The translations under genes were made by a program, and so were the position numbers. The notes beneath the pieces are model-generated. The model was not told the DNA's origin. It worked only from the letters and a program-made list of their open reading frames with translations, and made no database searches. This document shows, piece after piece, positions 1 through 5,003 of a stretch of 8,630 bases of DNA. Origin of the DNA: Burkholderiales bacterium (GTDB taxonomy: Bacteria > Pseudomonadota > Gammaproteobacteria > Burkholderiales > Casimicrobiaceae); contig JANXNO010000494.1 of the NCBI GenBank assembly GCA_025354075.1, positions 1-8,630 of the forward strand, read 5' to 3'. Each line of letters starts with the position of its first letter. Within the stretch, counting starts at the first letter, position 1.

Positions 1-806
1 GGTTCAGTGACGACGATTTGGCGCGTTGGGAGAAGATGATTGCCCGACCGAATGGCATCATTCTGGTAACCGGGCCAACCGGTTCCGGCAAGACGACCAC
101 GCTGTATTCCACGCTGAAAACCTTGGCCACGCCCGAGGTTAATGTCTGCACCATCGAAGACCCGATTGAGATGGTCGAACCTTCGTTCAACCAGATGCAA
201 GTGCAGACGCAAATTGGCGTTGATTTTGAGAGCGGCGTGCGCACGCTGATGCGGCAAGATCCGGACATCATCATGGTCGGCGAGATTCGGGATTTGCCGA
301 CGGCGGAAATGGCGGTGCAGGCCGCGCTTACGGGGCATCTGGTGTTGTCCACTTTGCACACCAACGATGCGCCAACGGCGATCACACGGTTGGTTGATTT
401 GGGTGTGCCGCCATATCTGGTGAACTCGACAGTCATTGGCGTGATGGCGCAGCGATTGGTGCGCACGCTGTGTGCGGCCTGCAAAGAGCCTGCTGAGCCG
501 TTGGACGATGATTTGTGGGCGGCACTGACCAAGCCGTATCGCGCAAGCAAACCGTCCGTCACGTACAAAACCGTGGGTTGTCTGGAGTGCCGCATGACGG
601 GTTATCGTGGCCGTGCAGGTTTGTACGAAGTCATGCAGATGACGCCAGAATTGCGCAAAATGGTCGGCGCTGGTGCGGGGCTCGACGAGATGCGTGAGCA
701 GGCGTTTCGCGATGGCATGAAGCCGCTGCGCGCGTCTGGCGCGCACAAGATTGCCACAGGGCTCACGACGGTTGCAGAGGTGGAGCGCGTTGCGCCGCCG
801 GTGTAA
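1..806 (+). CDS. GspE/PulE-family secretion or type IV pilus ATPase, C-terminal part (5' truncated)
   Basis: Hexameric cytoplasmic traffic ATPase that powers pilus or pseudopilus assembly in type IV pilus or type II secretion machines. The frame is open from base 3 (FSDDD before the TTG at 18), so the true start lies upstream; the TTG is internal. Counting from that TTG (262 residues), the order is canonical: Walker [10 protein letters not shown] (19-27), an Asp box around CTIEDPIEM (44-52), Walker [15 protein letters not shown] (79-92, catalytic Glu89), His box [12 protein letters not shown] (106-117), and two CxxC pairs (C152/C155 and C188/C191) that form the zinc-binding C-domain of GspE/PilB. 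The CxxC pairs argue against PilT, which lacks them. The missing N-terminal domain is what normally separates GspE from PilB, so the subtype stays open. No secretion or pilus genes follow it here. It ends in TAA and is followed by a palindromic repeat. Confidence 0.93.
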   Translation, partial: FSDDDLARWEKMIARPNGIILVTGPTGSGKTTTLYSTLKTLATPEVNVCTIEDPIEMVEPSFNQMQVQTQIGVDFESGVRTLMRQDPDIIMVGEIRDLPTAEMAVQAALTGHLVLSTLHTNDAPTAITRLVDLGVPPYLVNSTVIGVMAQRLVRTLCAACKEPAEPLDDDLWAALTKPYRASKPSVTYKTVGCLECRMTGYRGRAGLYEVMQMTPELRKMVGAGAGLDEMREQAFRDGMKPLRASGAHKIATGLTTVAEVERVAPPV

Positions 807-825
807 TTGGGCTTTCCGTGGCGCT

Positions 826-888
826 TGTAGGAGCGGCTTGCCGCGACGCGAGCTTCTCCACCTTGGGTCGTGGCAAGCCGCTCCTACA
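826..888. repeat. REP-like palindromic element
   Basis: Two 22-nt arms (826-847 and 867-888) are reverse complements with one difference, which is a G-T wobble, separated by a 19-nt loop. The arm begins TGTAGGAGCGGCTTG. This wording matches the extragenic palindromes I recall from Pseudomonas, Xanthomonadaceae and some betaproteobacteria. No T-tract follows on either strand, so it is not a classical intrinsic terminator, although such a stem could stabilise the 3' end of the ATPase mRNA. No REP-associated transposase is in the window. Confidence 0.8.
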
Positions 889-900
889 TCGTTAAAAAAT

Positions 901-906
901 AGGGGG
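901..906 (+). promoter_or_regulatory. Ribosome binding site that sets the TTG start of gnd
   Basis: The purine run AGGGGG lies 6 nt before TTG 913. No ATG or GTG lies between them, and the next in-frame ATG (943) falls inside the Rossmann glycine motif, so TTG 913 is the only workable start. Confidence 0.7.
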
Positions 907-912
907 TAAATT

Positions 913-1818
913 TTGCAAATCATATTAAGTGGCCTTGGCCGGATGGGCGCCAACATGGCGCGGCGCTGGGCACGCGGCGGCGTGCAAGTCGTTGCGTTTG
1001 ATCGGAGCGCCGAGGCGCGTGCGGCGACGGCGGAAGCAAATATCACGCTGGTTGCGTCGCTCGCTGAAGGCCTGCAAGCAATGCCTGCGCCGCGCGTGGC
1101 GTGGCTCATGCTGCCTTCCGGCGAAATCACCGAGTCCACGATTGATGCGTTGTTGCCGATGCTCAACAAAGGTGATTTGCTTGTAGACGGTGGCAATGCC
1201 AACTACAAAGACTCGGTGCGTCGCGCAGCGAAAGCGAATTCTGCTGGTATCGAGTACGCGGACGTCGGCGTGTCCGGTGGCGTGTGGGGTTTGCAGAGCG
1301 GTTACTGCGTGATGACCGGCGCGACCGCAGAAAGCTATGCGCGACTCAAACCGTATCTCGAAGTGCTCGCACCGTCACCCACGCAAGGCATCGTGCATGC
1401 CGGTGCGGTCGGTGCGGGGCACTACGCCAAGATGATCCACAACGGCATCGAATACGGCATGATGCAAGCGCTTGCCGAAGGCTTTGCTTTGATGGAAGCG
1501 AAGAAAGATTTCGCGATGCCCATTGCCGACATCGCCGAGGCCTGGCGCGACGGCTCGGTGGTGCGCTCGTGGCTGCTTGACCTTACCGCCGCGTCACTCA
1601 AAAAGCCGGATGACATCGCAGCGATTGCGCCGTTTGTAGCCGACTCCGGTGAGGGCCGCTGGGCGGTGGAGGCGATGCTCGATCTGGGCGTGCCTGCACC
1701 GGTGACGGCGATGGCGTTGACCACCCGTTTTGCAACGCAAGGCAAGGGCGACTATGCCGCTAAACTCCTCGCACAAATGCGCGCCGGATTTGGTGGGCAT
1801 GCGGTGAAGAAACAATAA
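913..1818 (+). CDS. gnd: 6-phosphogluconate dehydrogenase, decarboxylating, short form
   Basis: Cytoplasmic enzyme that oxidises and decarboxylates 6-phosphogluconate to ribulose-5-phosphate and CO2, reducing NAD(P)+. At 301 residues it is the short bacterial form rather than the roughly 470-residue E. coli type. Visible motifs: dinucleotide-binding GLGRMG (7-12); an acidic residue at the end of the second strand (VVAFD, D30), where NADP enzymes usually have Asn-Arg, suggesting a preference for NAD+; VDGGNANYKDS (91-101); substrate loop VGVSGG (118-123); catalytic helix with K173, H176, N177 and E180 in the family pattern K-x2-HN-x2-E; WRDG then RS (211-219); GEGRW (246-250). TTG start with AGGGGG 6 nt upstream. 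gntK follows after 36 nt in the same direction, so the two probably act in sequence on gluconate. The 3-hydroxyisobutyrate dehydrogenase relatives are excluded by the substrate and catalytic motifs. Cofactor choice is inferred, not shown. Confidence 0.93.
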   Translation: MQIILSGLGRMGANMARRWARGGVQVVAFDRSAEARAATAEANITLVASLAEGLQAMPAPRVAWLMLPSGEITESTIDALLPMLNKGDLLVDGGNANYKDSVRRAAKANSAGIEYADVGVSGGVWGLQSGYCVMTGATAESYARLKPYLEVLAPSPTQGIVHAGAVGAGHYAKMIHNGIEYGMMQALAEGFALMEAKKDFAMPIADIAEAWRDGSVVRSWLLDLTAASLKKPDDIAAIAPFVADSGEGRWAVEAMLDLGVPAPVTAMALTTRFATQGKGDYAAKLLAQMRAGFGGHAVKKQ

Positions 1819-1825
1819 GTAATCC

Positions 1826-1847
1826 CCTCTCCCGCGAGCGGGAGAGG
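1826..1847. repeat. Short GC-rich inverted repeat (CCTCTCCCGC / GCGGGAGAGG)
   Basis: Perfect 10-nt arms (1826-1835 and 1838-1847) around GA; physically a 9-bp stem with a CGAG loop. It starts 7 nt after the gnd stop and ends 7 nt before the GTG used for gntK. The wording CCCCTCTCCCGC followed by GCGGGAGAGG resembles a repeat dispersed in xanthomonad and betaproteobacterial genomes (recalled, not searched). The right arm holds the only purine-rich stretch near GTG 1855, so a folded stem would hide that possible ribosome binding site. No T-tract follows. Confidence 0.7.
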
Positions 1848-1854
1848 TTAGAGT

Positions 1855-2406
1855 GTGGGTGGTCAGGTGGGAAATTTAACTGACGAACGCAGGAGGTCTA
1901 CCCCCGTCATCGTCATGGGCGTCTCAGGCTGTGGAAAAACCACGGTCGGCCGCGCCCTGGCTTCGCGCCTGCACGCCACATTCCTCGATGCTGACGATTT
2001 CCATCCCGAAGCAAACGTCGTTAAGATGCGCGCCGGAACACCGCTCAACGACGAAGACCGCGCGCCATGGCTTGCAACCTTGAACAACGAGTTACTTACG
2101 CGGAGTGCGCGCGGCGAACAGGTAGTGCTCGCGTGCTCTGCGTTAAAGATTAACTACCGTATTGCGATTGGCGCGGGTTTGCCGCAAGCGCACTGGATTT
2201 TGCTCGACGGCAGTTTTGAATTGATCGCCGCTCGCATGCGCGAGCGGCCCAATCACTACATGCCGGAGTCGTTGCTGCGCAGTCAGTTTGACGCGCTGGA
2301 GCGACCTGAGGATGCAATCACCATTTCGATTGAATTGAATCCCGACGAGCAGGTCGAGGTGGCGTTGTATGCACTTCGCGATCTACAAAAGACGGAAATG
2401 TTGTAG
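1855..2406 (+). CDS. gntK: Gluconokinase (GntK family, P-loop)
   Basis: Cytoplasmic kinase that converts gluconate and ATP to 6-phosphogluconate, the substrate of the preceding gnd product. The length of 183 residues is close to the family norm of about 165-180. Motifs: Walker A GVSGCGKTT (22-30); DADDFHP (45-51); GTPLNDEDRAPWL (61-73); ACSALK then YR (93-102); HYMP then SQF and LERP (134-151), the lid and substrate region typical of GntK rather than shikimate kinase. The start is unsure. GTG 1855 and GTG 1867 are in frame but poorly preceded, and 1855 lies in repeat-like sequence. A perfect AGGAGGT at 1891 is followed 8 nt later by GTC 1906, a non-start codon exactly where many GntK proteins begin. 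ATG 1915 would delete the first beta strand. The stop TAG (2404-2406) lies inside an inverted repeat. Confidence 0.9.
   Translation: MGGQVGNLTDERRRSTPVIVMGVSGCGKTTVGRALASRLHATFLDADDFHPEANVVKMRAGTPLNDEDRAPWLATLNNELLTRSARGEQVVLACSALKINYRIAIGAGLPQAHWILLDGSFELIAARMRERPNHYMPESLLRSQFDALERPEDAITISIELNPDEQVEVALYALRDLQKTEML
1891..1897 (+). promoter_or_regulatory. Strong Shine-Dalgarno sequence without a matching start codon
   Basis: AGGAGGT is a full anti-16S match inside the annotated gntK frame, where it reads as Arg-Arg-Ser. In-frame codons downstream are ACC, CCC, GTC (1906), ATC (1909), GTC and ATG (1915, 17 nt away). GTC 1906 is at ideal spacing and one base from GTG. It may be a relict of the native start, a sequencing error, or a chance Arg-Arg coding run. 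Confidence 0.4.
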
Positions 2407-2467
2407 GTTGGGTCGAGACCCCGCACGCATTAAAGCCATGCCAGTGCTGGGTTTCAACCCAGCCTAC
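2403..2467. repeat. Inverted repeat between convergent genes, carrying both stop codons
   Basis: Arms of 19 nt (2403-2421 and 2449-2467) match at 16 of 19 positions around a 27-nt loop. The left arm begins GTAGGTTGGGT and the right arm ends ACCCAGCCTAC. Two of the three differences are G-T wobbles on the + strand. The TAG of gntK (2404-2406) lies in the left arm and the TAG of the DUF1272 gene (2464-2466, read on the minus strand) lies at the symmetrical place in the right arm. The GTAGGTTGGGT wording resembles a dispersed palindromic repeat recalled from betaproteobacteria. The stem could act as a bidirectional transcript end, although no clear T-tract follows on either strand. Confidence 0.8.
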
Positions 2468-2715
2468 GCAGCTTTTTCCGCGCAGCCTAACGGCTTATAA
2501 ATCCGCTCAATCGACGCAGGGAATTTGCTGAGTTTGGCGGTGGGACGGCGTGGTCTAACGACCAATTCACCGCCACAGTTGGGGCAAACATTCCCGAGCT
2601 TTGCTGTCGCGCAATCCGCGCAAAACGTGCATTCAAACGAGCAAATGCGTGCCTCCGTCGATTCGTTCGGCAAGTCGCGATTGCAGCATTCGCAGTTGGG
2701 ACGTAGCGAAAGCAC
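2464..2715 (-). CDS. DUF1272 small cysteine-rich (zinc-ribbon-like) protein
   Basis: Protein of 83 residues with the wording of DUF1272: LRPNCECC (4-11) near the start, CSFECTFCADC (25-35) in the middle and CPNCGG (44-49). Nine cysteines (8, 10, 11, 25, 29, 32, 35, 44, 47) in CxCC, CxxC and CPxC spacing point to bound zinc. The last 30 or so residues are basic and lack cysteine. Its biochemical role is unknown. GTG 2713-2715 is chosen because it gives the family's usual N-terminus (MLxLRPNCECC). It begins 14 nt after the stop of the YhbY-like gene with only a weak AGG upstream, so it is probably co-transcribed and perhaps translationally coupled. The upstream partner binds RNA, so a nucleic-acid role is conceivable but unsupported. 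Its TAG stop lies in the arm of an inverted repeat shared with gntK. Confidence 0.88.
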   Translation of the reverse strand: MLSLRPNCECCNRDLPNESTEARICSFECTFCADCATAKLGNVCPNCGGELVVRPRRPTAKLSKFPASIERIYKPLGCAEKAA

Positions 2716-2729
2716 GGTTTAATTCAGGC

Positions 2730-3926
2730 CTAGCCGAAACGCCGACGCGCACGTGGCGCTGCGCCGCCTCCAGCGCCACCGCGCGAGAGGCCGGTGGGTT
2801 TGCCGGTCACGCCATCGCGATTACCCCAGCCGCCACCGCCGCCAGTACGCGGCGCGCGATCCGCACCGCCCGCATCGTTGCCGCGACTGTAGGTAGAACG
2901 CGGCGCAGGTGCGCCACGGTCATTGCCAAAGTTGCCGCCGCCCGAATTGCCGCCATAGCCAGAACCACCGCCGCCCTGTGAAGGCTCACGACGCTCGCCC
3001 CAACGTGCACGTGGTGCGCCGTCACCTTGGCCGCCACCGCCGTAGCTGCTGGAGCCGCCACGACCGCCGTAGCTCGATCCACCACCCGCGCCGCCGCGGT
3101 TGTCGCTGCCGTAGTTGCCGCCACCGGTGTTACCGCCGTAGCCGCTGCGTCCACCGGACGGTGCCGCGCCGCGATAGCCTTCGCTACCGCCCGTGGAGCC
3201 TGATGAGCCCGCGTAGCCGGCACCACCAGTCGCGGGCGCGCGACCACGCGGTGCGCCATAGCTTGGCGGGCCGTCGCGGCGACGCGAATCGTCACCGCCT
3301 TCGCCGAAGCGCGCTGCGCCACGACGATCTTTTGGAGCCCAGCCTTCACGGCGTGGCGCATCCGGCGGCGTTTCGCCATATTTCCAGCGCGGGCCGGTTG
3401 CAGTGTCGCGTCCGCCGGATGCTGCGCCTCGTGGCGCGCCACGTCCGCCGGAGGGCGGGCCGCCGCGCGCGGCATATCCACCACTGCGTGCTGCGGGGGC
3501 CGCGCTGGCACGCTCAGCGGCGCGTTCGCTCGGCAATTTGCTGCGCGGGCCGCGTTCTCTGGCGGCGAGCGCCTTGGGGTCATTGCTCGCTGTGACCGCG
3601 GCGGCGTCCTGTTCGGCTGATTTATCCGCATTGCCCGCGCCATCGGCGTTGCGCCAGAGGACAAACAATTTGCCCAGATGCTGCACGCTTTCACAGCTCA
3701 ATTTTTCGCAAATTTCAGCAAGGTAACCGTCGCGAATTTCGCGCTCATCGCTGCCCGCACGCACTTTGATCAAGGCATGGGCAGTCAGCGCGAGGTCAAT
3801 TTCGTGCAGCACAGCGGGCGTGAGGCCGTGTTGACCCATCATCACAACGGGGTCAAGGTGGTGCGCGGCAGCGCGCAGCGCGCGGCGTGCGCTGGAGGAA
3901 AGGGAGGAGGTCGGGGACGCAGACAT
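2730..3926 (-). CDS. yhbY: YhbY/CRM-domain RNA-binding protein with a long Gly/Arg/Tyr-rich disordered tail
   Basis: Residues 8-95 form a CRM (CRS1-YhbY) domain: RRALRAAAHHLDPVV, the RNA-contacting GxxG loop GQHG (31-34), then EIDLALTAHALIKVR (42-56) and LGKLFVLWR (84-92). E. coli YhbY is about 97 residues, associates with pre-50S particles and is essentially this domain alone. Here an Ala/Asp-rich linker (about 97-125) leads to a low-complexity tail of roughly 270 residues. It has four RGG triplets (R154, R277, R289, R382), further RG pairs, many Tyr or Phe in GYGG, SYGG or NFG contexts (Y223, Y238, Y251, Y263, Y272, Y286, Y295, Y324, F333), and a basic end (RARRRFG). The frame is intact and the ATG is sharp, with a purine-rich but weak ribosome site (AAGAAGAAAG). 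It is divergent from rlmE, another 50S factor, and precedes a DUF1272 gene by 14 nt. The CRM assignment is firm; tail function is inferred. Confidence 0.92.
   Translation of the reverse strand: MSASPTSSLSSSARRALRAAAHHLDPVVMMGQHGLTPAVLHEIDLALTAHALIKVRAGSDEREIRDGYLAEICEKLSCESVQHLGKLFVLWRNADGAGNADKSAEQDAAAVTASNDPKALAARERGPRSKLPSERAAERASAAPAARSGGYAARGGPPSGGRGAPRGAASGGRDTATGPRWKYGETPPDAPRREGWAPKDRRGAARFGEGGDDSRRRDGPPSYGAPRGRAPATGGAGYAGSSGSTGGSEGYRGAAPSGGRSGYGGNTGGGNYGSDNRGGAGGGSSYGGRGGSSSYGGGGQGDGAPRARWGERREPSQGGGGSGYGGNSGGGNFGNDRGAPAPRSTYSRGNDAGGADRAPRTGGGGGWGNRDGVTGKPTGLSRGGAGGGAAPRARRRFG
2913..3146 (-). repeat. Duplicated GYGG/NYG module within the disordered tail
   Basis: Two stretches of the YhbY-like protein are near copies: residues 261-278 (DNA 3093-3146), reading SGYGGNTGGGNYGSDNRG, and about 322-338 (DNA 2913-2963), reading SGYGGNSGGGNFGNDRG. 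They differ at three positions plus one deleted residue. Between them are two SSYGG/SSSYGG units. This is the pattern expected of internal duplication in a low-complexity region. Confidence 0.6.
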
Positions 3927-4097
3927 GGATTGCTTTCTTCTTTTTCGCGATTTTGCGCATAGGGCGGAATTACCTCAATTATCTCGCGCTTCATGGGGTT
4001 AAAGCGCGAGCCGAGGGTCTAATCAACGCCAAACCGGGCGCAACGTCGATAATTTGGCACTAGACGCGCCGTTTTCATCGCTTTTCATCCACGACCC
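3927..4097. promoter_or_regulatory. Divergent yhbY / rlmE control region
   Basis: This 171-nt spacer must hold the promoters for both directions. It has GATAAT on the + strand at 4048-4053 and the same hexamer on the minus strand at 3978-3983, each resembling a -10 box, but neither has a convincing -35 partner. Between them lies a hairpin with perfect 9-nt arms (CTCGCGCTT at 3983-3991, AAGCGCGAG at 4002-4010) and a 10-nt loop. The hairpin has no T-tract and touches the minus-strand hexamer, so an operator is possible. The promoter calls are weak. Confidence 0.4.
4072..4089 (+). repeat. Direct repeat TTTTCATC x2 just before rlmE
   Basis: TTTTCATC occurs at 4072-4079 and 4082-4089, a 10-nt period (one helical turn), ending 8 nt before the rlmE ATG. 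The stretch is pyrimidine-rich and takes the place where a Shine-Dalgarno sequence would be expected; none is visible. Confidence 0.5.
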
Positions 4098-4730
4098 ATG
4101 CTCAATCCCAGCGGCAAACGCCACAAGTCCAATCAAGTCTGGCTCGACGAGCACGTCAACGATCCGTTCGTGCAAAAAGCGAAGGCCGAGGGCTATCGCT
4201 CGCGCGCTGCATACAAACTCATCGAAATCGACCAAAAAGACCGGCTGATCAAGGCTGGTGGCGTGATTGTGGACTTGGGTTCTGCGCCAGGAAGCTGGTG
4301 TCAGGTCGCCGCCAAAAAGATCGGCAGCAAAGGCAAGATCATCGCCATTGACCTGCTCGACATGCAGGGCATGGCCAACGTGGACTTCATCCAAGGCGAT
4401 TTCAGCGAAGCGGGGCCGCTGAAATTGATCGAGGAAAAACTGGCCGGAGCCAAAGTGGACTTGGTGATGAGCGACATGCTGCCGAACATGACCGGCGTGG
4501 CCGCCATCGATTCGCCGCGCGCGATTTATCTGTGTGAACTAGCGGCAGAGTTCGCGCTAGCGCACCTTAAACCCGACGGAAAATTCCTTACGAAGGCGTA
4601 CCAGGGGCCAGGGTTCGAGGAGTTTCTGACGCTGCTCAGGCGGCAGTTCAAGACGGTAGCCAGCCGAAAACCCGACGCCTCACGGGATCGCAGCGCGGAG
4701 GTTTTTTTGCTGGGTTCTGGGTTGCGATAG
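4098..4730 (+). CDS. rlmE: 23S rRNA (uridine-2552-2'-O)-methyltransferase RlmE (FtsJ/RrmJ)
   Basis: Methylates the 2'-hydroxyl of U2552 in the 23S rRNA A loop of the assembling 50S subunit, using S-adenosylmethionine. The length of 210 residues equals the E. coli protein (209). The SAM site is DLGSAPGSW (59-67). The K-D-K-E catalytic tetrad is complete: K40 in AAYKLIEID, D126 in VMSDMLPN, K166 in FLTKAYQG, and E201 in RSAEVFLLG. The RNA-binding start WLDEHVNDPFV and the stretch RKPDASRDRS are also family wording. ATG 4098 is the only start that keeps the N-terminal helix, but the preceding sequence (pyrimidine-rich, ACGACCC) has no Shine-Dalgarno, so the gene may be translated from a short leader or with S1 help. 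It is divergent from the yhbY-like gene and upstream of ftsH, an order widely conserved. A T7 run at 4701-4707 is inside the coding sequence. Confidence 0.96.
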   Translation: MLNPSGKRHKSNQVWLDEHVNDPFVQKAKAEGYRSRAAYKLIEIDQKDRLIKAGGVIVDLGSAPGSWCQVAAKKIGSKGKIIAIDLLDMQGMANVDFIQGDFSEAGPLKLIEEKLAGAKVDLVMSDMLPNMTGVAAIDSPRAIYLCELAAEFALAHLKPDGKFLTKAYQGPGFEEFLTLLRRQFKTVASRKPDASRDRSAEVFLLGSGLR

Positions 4731-4751
4731 AGGCAACAGCTTTTCTATGAA

Positions 4752-4839
4752 ACGCCCATTAAATATGGGCTTATCTGAACATTTATTAGGTTATCGACTA
4801 ATGTAATTTTTTGGTTTTACGCCCAGTGAAATTGGGCGT
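4752..4839. repeat. 88-nt imperfect palindrome built from two similar hairpins
   Basis: The left hairpin is ACGCCCA, 7 nt, TGGGC (4752-4770). The right hairpin is ACGCCCA, 7 nt, TGGGCGT (4819-4839). The outer ends pair with each other over 7 nt (4752-4758 with 4833-4839) and the inner ones over 5 nt (4766-4770 with 4821-4825), so the whole region can also fold as one long stem. A small stem ATTAG/CTAAT (4785-4789, 4798-4802) sits at the centre. There is no T-tract after either hairpin. Its nature is unknown. Confidence 0.6.
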
Positions 4840-4953
4840 GTCATCATAAAGCTGATGCCAGAAATGAATTGCGACGCTGCCGTTTGCTAAGCCGCTTCAT
4901 GTCTACATTCAACGACATAAAACCATCCTTTTCACGAACATGTGTCATGGCAC

Positions 4954-4979
4954 CTTGAAAAACCGCATTCGCCCTTAAA
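4954..4979 (+). promoter_or_regulatory. Candidate heat-shock (sigma-32 type) promoter of ftsH
   Basis: CTTGAAA at 4954-4960 is a full match to the sigma-32 -35 consensus as I know it. About 11 nt downstream is CCCTTAAA (4972-4979), a partial match to the CCCCATNT -10 element. E. coli ftsH is heat-shock induced, which makes the reading plausible. The -10 is imperfect and no mapping is available. A vegetative -10 at the proper distance from TTGAAA is not obvious. Confidence 0.35.
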
Positions 4980-5003
4980 ATCGTAGTAAGTGTGGTTGCA
5001 GCG

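Noticed and set aside
1915..1917. ATG 1915 as the gntK start
   Set aside because: It would remove the first beta strand before the P-loop, and the nearest strong ribosome site is 17 nt away.
2900..3250. CRISPR-like periodicity in the GC-rich centre
   Set aside because: The repetition follows Gly-rich codons, has irregular spacing and no constant repeat/spacer pattern.
2909..3595. Plus-strand frame of 228 codons opposite the yhbY tail
   Set aside because: Arg/His-rich composition arises from reading GC-rich Gly/Arg codons backwards; the minus frame has the CRM domain and a proper start.
2807..3694. 295-codon minus-strand frame overlapping yhbY
   Set aside because: It is the +1 shadow of the same GC-rich DNA, with Ala/Val/Arg-rich text and no domain.
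4701..4707. T7 run as an rlmE terminator
   Set aside because: It lies within the rlmE coding sequence before the conserved C-terminus, with no preceding stem.
4754..4770. Intrinsic terminator after rlmE
   Set aside because: The stem is only 6 bp and is followed by TTAT rather than a T-tract.
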